Origin: Planctomycetota bacterium
GTDB lineage: Bacteria > Planctomycetota > Planctomycetia > Pirellulales > Pirellulaceae
Assembly (NCBI GenBank): GCA_019347795.1
Contig: JAHWKS010000052.1
Location: 1 to 12,732 of the forward strand
Length of the DNA stretch: 12,732 bases
Direction: 5' to 3'
In this document: positions 1 through 8,400 of the stretch, one piece after another
Layout of the letters: each line of letters opens with the position of its first letter
Numbering within the stretch: the stretch's first letter is position 1
Made by a program: the position numbers and the translations under genes
The notes under the pieces: model-generated
Seen by the model: the letters and a program-made list of their open reading frames with translations, nothing else
Database searches by the model: none
What the model was told of the DNA's origin: nothing

Positions 1-711
1 ACGATCGGCCTGTACGATCGCGGCGACCAACTGCTGGCCGAGCATGAGCGGGCTGTTTGGCTGTTTTCCCGCGACCCCTTCGTCAACCGCCGCGAGTGGC
101 TGAAGGACTTAAAGATCGCGCTATACGATCCGGAAGGCGCCACGCAGAAAGTTTTCGACGAGGCCGAGATCCCCTACAACGCCCCGCGGACGACCGCCGC
201 CTTGGGCGAGGTCGAGGACGGCGTGGCGATCATCGGCGAAGGCGTCTCGTTCGGTTCGCGACGCGGGCTGGCGGAGACGTTGGCGAACCTGGCCGCGCGG
301 GGCGTCCCGGTGATTTGCCTGGCGCCGGCTGACGGAGAGATCCCGTTCCCCGGAGGCGAAGAGCAGCCGCTGGCGGAAAGCGTCGAACTCCGGCGCAGTG
401 ATGTGATTAAGGAGTTCGATAAACGGCTCGACGCCGACCATTGGCCGCCGGCGGGTCAGGTCGTGAAGTCGGGCCTGACCGTCGCCGGCCGGCGCGGCGG
501 GGTGACGCTGGAAGTCGGCGATTCGCCCATCGCCTGGCCCTGGCTCCGCGCCAGCTACGCAGGCGGGAAGCAGGAGATCATCTGCGGGTTCGGCGTCATC
601 GAAGCCTGGGACGCCGCGCCGACGCCGCGATTCCTGCTGGCCGAGATCCTCAAGCAATTGACGGATGAAGAAACCAAAACCGACCCTCTCAATCCTTCTG
701 AGGAGAACTAA
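1..711 (+). CDS. Hypothetical protein with Rossmann/GATase-like segment (3' part, 5' end outside window)
   Basis: The reading frame is open from the first base, so the N-terminus lies upstream; 236 residues are visible, ending in TAA at 709-711. Residues about 34-60 (KIALYDPEG onward) and about 75-118 (VAIIGEGVSF, then an alternating helix, then GVPVICLAPADG) form beta-alpha-beta patterns. These resemble the non-catalytic glutamine-amidotransferase/ThuA-like folds seen in large planctomycete secreted proteins. No nucleophilic Cys or Cys-His-Glu triad is visible in this part. The last 60 residues (SPIAWPWLRASYAGGKQEIICGFG) look like a beta-rich C-terminal segment. The ribosome-binding site of the next gene lies inside the last codons, and the next start is only 4 nt away, so the two are almost certainly co-transcribed. 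The family assignment is inferred from fold pattern only; the coding call is firm, the function is not. Confidence 0.8.
   Translation, partial: TIGLYDRGDQLLAEHERAVWLFSRDPFVNRREWLKDLKIALYDPEGATQKVFDEAEIPYNAPRTTAALGEVEDGVAIIGEGVSFGSRRGLAETLANLAARGVPVICLAPADGEIPFPGGEEQPLAESVELRRSDVIKEFDKRLDADHWPPAGQVVKSGLTVAGRRGGVTLEVGDSPIAWPWLRASYAGGKQEIICGFGVIEAWDAAPTPRFLLAEILKQLTDEETKTDPLNPSEEN
701..705 (+). promoter_or_regulatory. Shine-Dalgarno site for the CsgG-like gene
   Basis: AGGAG, extended on both sides as GAGGAGA, ends 10 nt before the ATG at 716. It lies within the last codons of the upstream gene. It supports the ATG at 716 over the in-frame ATG at 665, because translation from 716 gives an immediate signal peptide. 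Confidence 0.7.
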
Positions 712-715
712 GACG

Positions 716-1669
716 ATGCGCACGTTTTTCCTTTGCCTGGCGATGCTGTCGGCGTTCGCTCTCCCGGCCGCAAGCCTCAGCGCCGATGATGTCTATCCCA
801 CCGCGATCTTCGCCTTTCAGGAGCGCGGCAGCGATGTGAAGGGGCTGGGGGCGCAAGTGGCGGACCTGCTCTTCGCGGGCCTGGTGGTGAATCCCAACAT
901 GTATCTCGTGGATCGCGAGGAAATGCAGAAGATCCTCCAGGAGCAGGAGCTGAACGTCTCGGGAGCGGTGAACGCGGCTGAGGCGGTGCAGGTGGGGCAA
1001 CTGACCGGCGCCAAGCTGATCGTGGCCGGCTCGGTGCTGCAAAGCGGCGACAATCTCTACCTGGTGGCCAAGGTGATCGGGACCGAAACCACCCGCGTCG
1101 TCGGCGCCAGCGTGAAGGGCGGGGCCGATGACGAACTGGACGCGCTTGCGATGCAGCTCGCCGAGGCGGTGGCGGAAGCGATCGAGAAGAACGCCGAAAA
1201 GCTGATCGCCAAGCCGGAGTCGCGGGACGACCGCATCGCCGCCTTGAAGGAGCAGTTGGGCGAGGGGAAGCGGCCGGCGGTGCGCATCTCGATCGACGAG
1301 CGTCACGTGGGGCAGGCGACAGTCGACCCCGCCGCGGAAACCGAGATGATGGTGATCTGCAAGGAGCTGGACTTCGACGTGATCGATCCCAAGGAAGGGG
1401 ACCGCCGCGACGCAGACGTGCACATCGTCGGCGAGGGCTTCAGCGAGTTCACCGCCCGTGTCGGGAACCTGGCCCCGGTCAAGGCGCGGCTGGAGGTCAA
1501 GGCCCTGGACGCCAAGACCGGCAAGGTCCTGGCGGTGGACCGGCAGACATCCGTCGCGGTCGATCTCAACGAGCAAATCGCCGGCAAGAGCGCGCTCCAG
1601 GAGGCCTCCGCGGAGATCGCCCAGCGCCTGCTGCCGAAATTGGTGAAGCAAGAGAACGGCGACCAATGA
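716..1669 (+). CDS. Exported CsgG/HfaB-like protein, two-domain
   Basis: This is a 317-residue protein. Residues 1 to about 23 are a signal peptide (MRTFF, a hydrophobic LCLAMLSAFALPA core, then ASLSA). Residues about 27-165 match the CsgG family pattern: a first strand (YPTAIFAFQERG), a helix, then LVDREEMQKILQEQEL (V65-D66-R67), a 'sGAVNAAEAVQVGQLTGAKLIVAGSV' segment, and paired strands. CsgG relatives form oligomeric envelope channels or periplasmic assembly factors. A second alpha/beta domain starts near residue 186 (RPAVRISIDERH). It contains a 'DVHIVGEGFSE' strand and ends in a long helix, recalling second domains of CsgG/FlgT-like proteins. No lipobox Cys is seen, unlike E. coli CsgG (a lipoprotein of about 277 residues). 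The start at 716 has a good ribosome-binding site; 665 would add 17 basic residues. Its neighbours are an upstream gene 4 nt away and three large proteins carrying the same type of module. Family assignment is good; channel formation is not shown. Confidence 0.86.
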   Translation: MRTFFLCLAMLSAFALPAASLSADDVYPTAIFAFQERGSDVKGLGAQVADLLFAGLVVNPNMYLVDREEMQKILQEQELNVSGAVNAAEAVQVGQLTGAKLIVAGSVLQSGDNLYLVAKVIGTETTRVVGASVKGGADDELDALAMQLAEAVAEAIEKNAEKLIAKPESRDDRIAALKEQLGEGKRPAVRISIDERHVGQATVDPAAETEMMVICKELDFDVIDPKEGDRRDADVHIVGEGFSEFTARVGNLAPVKARLEVKALDAKTGKVLAVDRQTSVAVDLNEQIAGKSALQEASAEIAQRLLPKLVKQENGDQ

Positions 1670-1713
1670 CCGCCGCAGCCAGCGCTGCGGCTCCACATAA
1701 CACGGGCGATCGT

Positions 1714-4700
1714 ATGAGCTGCGTACGCAAGGTTCTGTTGTTTCTGCTGTTCGCCCTGGCGTTGTTCCCCACCGGCGCGGCGCCGGCCGCGGAGGAAAGC
1801 GTTCGTCTTCGCCGGTGGGCGATCGTTGCGGACGAGCCGCTCCAGGCGAGCGGTTTCGCCGACCTGCTGACGACGAAGCTGACGACCCAGCAGGAAATTC
1901 AACTTGTCGAGCGAGATCTTCTGGCGGAGGTGATTCAGGAACAAGAACTCTCGGCCTTTTTGGGGTCCGAGCAGGTCGGTCGTCGGTTGAAGTTGGGCAG
2001 CGTGCTCCAGGCGGACGCGCTGGTCTTCTTGACCATGATCCAGCGCGAGGAGAGCCGTTTCGTTCGCCTGGTGATTTCCGATACGAGCTACGGCGCCCGG
2101 CTCCGGACCGAGATTTTCGCCTACGAGCGTGAGAAACTTGAGGCCCTGGCCGATCGCTGCGTGGAGGCGGCCCGGGAGACGCGAAGCCGCTTCGCCGGCG
2201 GAATCCGGCGTCTGATCGGGGCGCCTTCGTTCCTTTCGCAGAACCTCACGCACGAGTACGACTCCTGGCAGGCCGGGTTCGCCGGGCTGTTGCAGCAGGC
2301 CCTCATGCAGGCGCCGGGCGCGGCGGTGGTCGAGATCGACGAGGCCCGCTCCATTCAGCGGGAGTTGACCCTGGGCGGCGGCCAGCGCGTCGATCGCGTC
2401 TGGCCGCTGTTCGTCGAAGGCGAATACCAGAGTGCCTCCACCGCGGCCGCCCCCACCGTGCAACTGACCGTCCGCCTGGTCGACGGCGAGGGCGCCAAGC
2501 GGACCGTCCACCGCAGCGGTTTGACGCTTGACAAAGCGGTCGATTGGATCACGGGAGAGCTTCCCGGCTTGCTGCTGGAAACGATCGAGGCCGGCGACGC
2601 AAAGCCGCTCGATAAAGCGCAACAGTTCGCTCGGCTGGCGGCCCGTGCCGACGTGTTTTCTCAAGCGGGCGCCTGGCGCGAAGCGACATCGCTGCGGGAA
2701 ACGGCCCTGCTCCTTCAGCCGGACGACGTCGATCAGCGTCTGGGCCTCATCGGCGATTACCGTCATTGGACGTGGGAGGCGTGGCCGGCGTCGTTCCCTT
2801 ACAAACGGAAGGCGACGAACTCTCCCAGTGACTTTCCGCCGTTTGACCCGCTCGGCGCGCTTCGCTACCTGAGTCGACGCATTGAAGCGCTGATCGTGGG
2901 GCGGGCGGTCAATCCTCGTGAAGCCGATATGCTGATGAGCATCTGCTGGGAGGAGGCGATGCGAATCTGGATCCCCAACGCCGAAGATCCGGCACAGGTT
3001 CGCCGGGAGAATGAGCGGGTCTTTTGGCGCATGGCGTCCGAGTTTCCGCATCTCGATCCCGCGATTCGCGGCGGCGGTCTTCATCCTGCCGTGGCGCGAG
3101 GGTTTCCCCGCGTTCGTCTTCGCCCGGCCGACGTTCGCCCTTGGACTCCGCAGTGGCAGGAGGAAGTCTGGCGCCGCCATGCTTGTGAGTTCCTGCTGAT
3201 CCACGCCCGCAGGCGCCACGGCGTCAGCATGGACAGGAACGGCCGGGCCGCAAGCCATCCAACCGGCTACGACGATTCGCGCACCCTGGAGGATCTGGCC
3301 CGTTTCTTTGACGAGGTTCCTCCCGCGAAGCAGCCGTTATCGTTCATGATTGGGTATGCGGCGGGAAGCGGCTATCCCGGCTTGATCTACCTGATTCAGA
3401 GAGGCCGGTATTCGGCCGAGGATCTGGCCGCGTTCTACGGGCAATTGAAGGACGCCGGCGGTCCGCTGCACGAAGCGTACGCGCGGATGGGACAACTGGC
3501 GCTGCGGGCCTACCTCGACCACGGACCGCCGCTGGACGCCGCGGCGCTGGCGGAGACGAAGGACCTGATCGCACTGTTCGAGGAGCGCGGCAAGTGGACC
3601 GCCGACAGTCGGGCCATGCAGCCGCTGGCGGCATTGCGGTCCCGCATCGAGGGCGCCTTACAGGGGGCGCCGCCCAAAGGTCATTCCCTGCCGCCGAATA
3701 TCATTCCTGAACCGGTGGAGCACGCACGGATTCGCTTTCAGCCGCTGAAGTCGCCGCTTATCGCCCGTTGGATGCACGTGCTCGATTGCGGCGGCTTCGA
3801 CGTGATGTGGTCGGAATTCGCCGTCTACGCGATGCGCGAGAAGGGCCGCGTCGAGCGACTCTTTGAAGAGTCCGACATCTATGACCGGATCCTGGATCTT
3901 TCCTTCGACGGCCGGTACGTGTGGATCGCCATGCAGCGGTCGGGCGTCCACGTGGTTTCCCTGGAAGGGCGCCGCGTTGCATCTCTGCAAGCCGGCGAGG
4001 AGCTGCCGCCTTATGATCGTTTGATCGAGACGCACGCATTGGGCGTCGGGCGCTGTCTGGCCGTGGGTTGCTTCGGGCGAGAAAGCCGCGCCTGGATCGC
4101 GGCCATCGAGTTGCCCGACGCGCCGGACCGGTCCGCCCCCGACGCAGGCGCTGAGCCTCGCGTCCGCGTCATTCAGCAGGCGACGAAGGCGGCTGGAGGG
4201 GAGGACGATCCGGCCGACGAGGTATTCGACGTCGCCTGGCTGTTGGAATACGCCCCGGCCGATCGGCCGGAAGAGAAAGTTTTGCTGGTCGGCCGCCGGG
4301 CTCGACCAGGACCGGAGCAAAAGTTGGGGCGGCGGCCGCTGGCGGTCGATTTGACGACGCTCGAAGTTTCCGTTTGGCCGGCTCGCCTGCCGGCGGCGAA
4401 ACACGGAGCTTCGCAAGTCGTGGACGCACAAGGCAAGGTTCTCCATGTCGGACATGTCGGACACGGCCTTATCGAAGTGCTCGCTCCGCGCGGCGGTCCG
4501 GCGACGCGGCGCTCGTGGGAGCGTTTCCCGTTGCTCGAGATTCCGGGCAACGATCTTCGCGAGCTGATCCTACTGCGAACGGATCTGCTGAAGGTTCAGG
4601 GACGGTGGTACAATCCCGGGCCTTGGTGGCGGAAAATCGATTTGACGACGCCGGAAGTGGAGCCGCTCCACGGCGCTCCCCTTCCCCTTCGCCACCGCTA

Positions 4701-5466
4701 CCAGTGCTTTGGCGTTTCTGCCCACTACGGCCCGGTCGCTTGGAACGTGCACGACCGCGTGCACCAAGTGCTGATCGATCCTCCGGCGGACCGCGCTCCC
4801 GATCCCGCGCAGGAGTACTTTTTCGTTCCGGAGGATCGACGAGCCGGACATCGTGCGGCCGTCGAAAGCATCCGGCGAGCGGGCGGATTCGTGGATTCCG
4901 TGTACGGGATGCGGGTCGATGACCTGCAACTTCCCGGCGCCCTTTCTCCCCGCGCGCGGGATAGCCGCAGTCCGAACGAATGGCAACGGCAGTGGCGCAC
5001 CATCGTGCACCTTCCCGCGACGTGGAAGGGAGGGCGTCTCGCCGAGCTCCACGACCTCTATGGTTTGTATGCGCTTTACTCCGTCCGGGCGCCCGTGACG
5101 AACGACGATCTGGCGGAGCTGCGGGGGTTGAACGACTTGGAGCTCCTGTGGCTTGTGGAAACGGAAGCCACGAACGCGGGCCTGTCGCACTTGCGCGGTT
5201 TGCCGGGGCTGGTCGACTTGCGTCTGGAAAGCACCGCGGGGGCAATCGGATTCAGCGACCAGGGCCTGGAACATCTGCGCCCGCTGTCAAAACTGGCGCG
5301 CCTGTCGCTTTACGGCCCCGGTTTCGCCGATGCGGGGCTGCCGCGCCTGAAAGAACTGGACTCGCTCCAGTTCCTCACGCTCTACGACACCGCCCACACC
5401 CCCGAAGCGCTGGACGCCCTCAAGAGAAGTTTCACCGATCGATCGTTCCACTGGAGGGTTGAATGA
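1714..5466 (+). CDS. Large exported protein: duplicated CsgG-like module, helical domain, propeller-like region, LRR tail
   Basis: This 1250-residue protein begins with a signal peptide (MSCVRK, then VLLFLLFALALF, cleavage near APA/AEE). Next come RRWAIVADE (W35) and a CsgG-like module with LVERDLLAEVIQEQEL (V65). A second, weaker copy follows at residues about 165-300 with VVEIDEARSIQRELTL. Residues about 303-350 hold a TPR-like helix pair (FARLAARADVFSQAG, ETALLLQPDD), followed by a long helical domain to about 680. Residues about 686-1040 are rich in beta-strands of the form 'DGRYVWIAMQRSGVHVVS' (W737), like two-component-regulator propellers. An 'AVESIRRAGG' cap then leads into four LRR units at about 1128-1227. 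No catalytic motif or transmembrane helix is seen beyond the signal peptide. An ATGA-overlap start at 1666 is possible and adds 16 residues, but has no strong ribosome-binding site. The 1714 start also lacks one; it was chosen because it aligns with the paralogue. The role is unknown; an envelope scaffold or sensor is inferred. Confidence 0.85.
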   Translation: MSCVRKVLLFLLFALALFPTGAAPAAEESVRLRRWAIVADEPLQASGFADLLTTKLTTQQEIQLVERDLLAEVIQEQELSAFLGSEQVGRRLKLGSVLQADALVFLTMIQREESRFVRLVISDTSYGARLRTEIFAYEREKLEALADRCVEAARETRSRFAGGIRRLIGAPSFLSQNLTHEYDSWQAGFAGLLQQALMQAPGAAVVEIDEARSIQRELTLGGGQRVDRVWPLFVEGEYQSASTAAAPTVQLTVRLVDGEGAKRTVHRSGLTLDKAVDWITGELPGLLLETIEAGDAKPLDKAQQFARLAARADVFSQAGAWREATSLRETALLLQPDDVDQRLGLIGDYRHWTWEAWPASFPYKRKATNSPSDFPPFDPLGALRYLSRRIEALIVGRAVNPREADMLMSICWEEAMRIWIPNAEDPAQVRRENERVFWRMASEFPHLDPAIRGGGLHPAVARGFPRVRLRPADVRPWTPQWQEEVWRRHACEFLLIHARRRHGVSMDRNGRAASHPTGYDDSRTLEDLARFFDEVPPAKQPLSFMIGYAAGSGYPGLIYLIQRGRYSAEDLAAFYGQLKDAGGPLHEAYARMGQLALRAYLDHGPPLDAAALAETKDLIALFEERGKWTADSRAMQPLAALRSRIEGALQGAPPKGHSLPPNIIPEPVEHARIRFQPLKSPLIARWMHVLDCGGFDVMWSEFAVYAMREKGRVERLFEESDIYDRILDLSFDGRYVWIAMQRSGVHVVSLEGRRVASLQAGEELPPYDRLIETHALGVGRCLAVGCFGRESRAWIAAIELPDAPDRSAPDAGAEPRVRVIQQATKAAGGEDDPADEVFDVAWLLEYAPADRPEEKVLLVGRRARPGPEQKLGRRPLAVDLTTLEVSVWPARLPAAKHGASQVVDAQGKVLHVGHVGHGLIEVLAPRGGPATRRSWERFPLLEIPGNDLRELILLRTDLLKVQGRWYNPGPWWRKIDLTTPEVEPLHGAPLPLRHRYQCFGVSAHYGPVAWNVHDRVHQVLIDPPADRAPDPAQEYFFVPEDRRAGHRAAVESIRRAGGFVDSVYGMRVDDLQLPGALSPRARDSRSPNEWQRQWRTIVHLPATWKGGRLAELHDLYGLYALYSVRAPVTNDDLAELRGLNDLELLWLVETEATNAGLSHLRGLPGLVDLRLESTAGAIGFSDQGLEHLRPLSKLARLSLYGPGFADAGLPRLKELDSLQFLTLYDTAHTPEALDALKRSFTDRSFHWRVE
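4444..4461 (+). repeat. Short 9-bp tandem repeat in coding sequence
   Basis: CATGTCGGA occurs twice in direct succession and encodes an HVGHVGHG stretch in the propeller-like region of the first large protein. The repeat keeps the reading frame. It may be a small slippage duplication; no function is evident. Confidence 0.45.
5095..5433 (+). repeat. Leucine-rich repeat array (protein level) in the first large protein
   Basis: Four units start at 5095, 5167, 5251 and 5323 and are 24, 28, 24 and 24 codons long. A partial fifth unit runs from 5395. Each carries the GL-x-x-L-x-x-L-x-x-L-x-x-L-x-L skeleton, for example GLSHLRGLPGLVDLRLEST and GLPRLKELDSLQFLTLYDT. This spacing is typical of planctomycete LRR proteins and suggests a protein-binding surface. 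The neighbouring paralogue ends before this region and has no LRR. Confidence 0.8.
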
Positions 5467-5480
5467 GGCGGCCTGGAAAA

Positions 5481-5487
5481 AGAAGGA
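5481..5487 (+). promoter_or_regulatory. Shine-Dalgarno site for the second large protein
   Basis: AGAAGGA ends 8 nt before the ATG at 5496, the start that opens directly into a signal peptide. A competing GGAGGG at 5453-5458 lies 4 nt before the upstream in-frame ATG at 5463, so either start could be used. Confidence 0.55.
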
Positions 5488-5495
5488 CGAATAGC

Positions 5496-8400
5496 ATGTT
5501 GCGTTGGACTAGGGCGGCGCTCGTCGCCGCGACGGTTCTGCCGGTCTGCGGCGCGGCGGCGGAGGAGAAGGATCGCGCGCTTCGCCGCTGGGCGATCGTC
5601 GCCGACAAGCCGATTCAGGAGGACGGCCTGCCCGACCTGTTGACGGCGCGGCTGGCCGGAGCGCCGGGAGTCGAGCTGGTCGAGCGGGATCAATTGCTCC
5701 TGGCGACTCGCGAGCTGGAGCTAACTTCGCTCAGCGCGGGCGCCGGCGCCGGCGAGCGATTGAAACTCGGACGGCTGCTGAACGCTGACGGATTGCTGTT
5801 GCTTTCGAAGGAGGAGGCGGAGGGCAAACCGCTCCTCAAGATCGTCATGAGCGACTGCCGGTACGGCGCGCGGTTGAGCGTCGATATGCTTCCCTACGAC
5901 CCGGTGCAAATCGCCGACGCCGTCCCGCGCGTGGAAGCGCTCTTCGCGCGGGTTCGGGAGCGATTCGCCGACGGCATTCAACAACTGGTCGGCGTGCCGC
6001 ACTTTGTTTCGCGAAGCCTGACGCACGACTACGACAATCTGCAAGCCGGCTACGCCTATCTCGTGGAAGCCGCGCTCACGGCGCATCCCGGCGTGTCGGT
6101 GATCGAAACGGAGGAGGCCCGCGCCATCAGCCGGGAGTTGGCGCTGACGCCGGACGAGCAGCAGCGGCGGAATGCGCTGGTGCTGCTCGAGGCGGAGTAC
6201 CTCGTTCGCCGCGCCGGCGTGGACGATCCGCCGCAGGTGGAGCTCACGCTGCGAACGCGGTCGGGGGGCGAGGTGCGCGAGTTGCCGCCGCGCGTCTTCT
6301 CGCTCGAGGAGGCCGCCGGTTACCTGTCTCGCGAGTTTCCTGCGTCGCTGCTGGAGTCGTCTCCCGAAGACGCCAAGCCGGCCGACACGGCGGAGCAATT
6401 CGACTGGCTCGTCGAGCGGGCCGACGCCTTCACGCAGTTGGGCCAGTGGCGCCATTCCACCGGCCTCCGCGAAGCGGCGCTGTTGCTCCGTCCCAACGAC
6501 ATCGAGCAGCGAAAGACGCTTATCCAGGATTATTTGCGGATCGCGACGCGGCGCCCGCACGACGTGCCGCTGGAGGACCGCAAGCCCGGGAACACCAACC
6601 TCGAGCGGGCCGTGCGGGAGCGGGTCGAGGCATATCTGGCGGCGCTCGGCCACTTCGAACGCCTGATACGCAACGGCCGGATTTCCACCGATGAGGCGGT
6701 CCAGCGTTTTCGCGATCTGCGGGCGTATCACTTAATTCGGGCCATGCCTAATCACATTTCGACCGTCGATGGCGTTTACTGGCGGGCGGGGCAGGAATGG
6801 CTCGTGCTGGCCGAGGAGGCGGAGGAGCGGTTTCTCACCGACGTTTACCCGCACGTGATCGCGATGGCGCCCGACGATGAACGGCGGAAGCGGGCGCTGC
6901 TCAATGCCTGGCAGGGACCGCTCATCGAGGCCGCGCTGCACCGCGTGGACCGCACCTACCGCACCCGCGAAGACCTGGAGTTCCTGGAGCGGATCCTTAC
7001 CCAAGTCGTGCCGGACGGGCTGGAGATTCCCTTCCCGCTCAGCCAGGCGAACAGCCTCGTCGAGCATCAGCCGCCCGTCCCGCTGCCGCCCGAGGCGATC
7101 ACGGCGGAAGACTGGCGGGCGTTTCTCGAGCGGCTGGCCGCTTCGGAGCATCGGGTGGCCGCGGTTTTCGCCCGGTGCTGCATGGCTCGCGAGCAGTGGG
7201 AGGACCGCAGCCGCACGCTGGAAGAGTCCCGGCAATTGCTCGCCGAGCTGGAGTCGGCGCTGCGGGCGTACCAAGTGCTGGGAGATGCCGGCGGCTCGTA
7301 TCGCTCGCGCAAAGACGAATGGATGTATGGGCGAACACGCGATGCGCGGGATTACCTTGCGCGCGAGATCGCGAAGGCGGAGAATCCCCTTCCGGCGAAA
7401 GTCGCCACGGCCCGGCCTGCGGGCGCAATGCGGCTTCCGCGGCGGGAGAACGATCTTGATAACGCGACGGGCAGGCTCGCCTTCCATCCCTTGGATATTC
7501 ACGTCAAAGGCGCGGACGGCAAGACGCAGCCGCTGAAGAGCCAGCGGTGGCGAACTTACGGAGGATGGGGAGCGCTCAGCGACGTCACAGCCTGCGGCGA
7601 CGGCCTAGACGTCTGGTGGAACGCCGGCGCCCTCTACGCGATGCGCGAAGCGGGCGTCTTGGAGAATATCGCCGCCGACCCGCAGCCGATTTTCACGGAC
7701 GTGAAATGGGACGGCCGACGCATCTGGGTCGCCACGCGCCGGGCCGGACTATGGGTGATCGATCCCGAGACGCTCCAAGTCGTCGCCAAAATCGGAGAGA
7801 CGGACGGTCTGCCCCCCAGCGACTACATGCTCATGGTGCATCCGCTCGGTCCGGGCCGCGTTTGCGCCATCGGTTCGTTCGGCGAGCACAAGCGGGCGTG
7901 GTGCGCGGCGGCGTCGTGGACCGGCGGCGGCGCCGCGGGGGTCAAGGTGTTCCACGAGGCGACGCACGTCCCTTCGGTCGAGCCTCCCCGCGATCTGCCG
8001 CCTTCGGAGAGCGATATTCACACGGTCTTCCAGCCGGCCTGGCTCCACGAGTACGATGCTGGCGATGACCGCCGCTACCTGCTGGTGGGAAGGCACGCGC
8101 CGACGCTGGAAGCCCGGATGCGGCCGCTGTTGATCGACCTGGAGACGCTCGCGGTCCACTCGTTCGGCCAGGAGCTGTACCACGCGGATCATCGCTATTC
8201 CACATCGTACTACAGCCGCGACGGCCACCTGCTGGAGGCCAGCGAGTTTCACATCATCCATCGACCGCCTCCGGACCAGACGTTCGCGGGCGGGGAATCG
8301 TGGCGTCACCTGTGCCGAGACGCCAATCGGGCTGGGCTGATCAACAAGCAGATCCTCCTCCATGACGGCTGGCTTTATGTGCCGGGAAGCTGCTGGCATC

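Noticed and set aside
665..715. Upstream in-frame start for the CsgG-like gene
   Set aside because: It would place 17 mainly polar and basic residues before the signal peptide and overlap the upstream gene. The 716 start has a strong AGGAG.
1303..3258. Long open frame on the minus strand (651 codons) opposite the CsgG-like gene and first large gene
   Set aside because: The plus strand here carries two well-supported genes with signal peptides and family motifs. The minus-strand product is Arg/Pro/Gln-rich with no recognisable domain, as expected for the shadow of GC-rich codons.
5738..5756. GCGCCGGCGCCGGCG-type palindromic run
   Set aside because: It encodes a Gly/Ala stretch (AGAGAG) inside a gene and is best explained by GC-rich codon use rather than an operator.
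5721..6731. Minus-strand open frame (336 codons) opposite the second large gene
   Set aside because: Low-complexity basic composition and full overlap with a conserved paralogue on the other strand make it a shadow.
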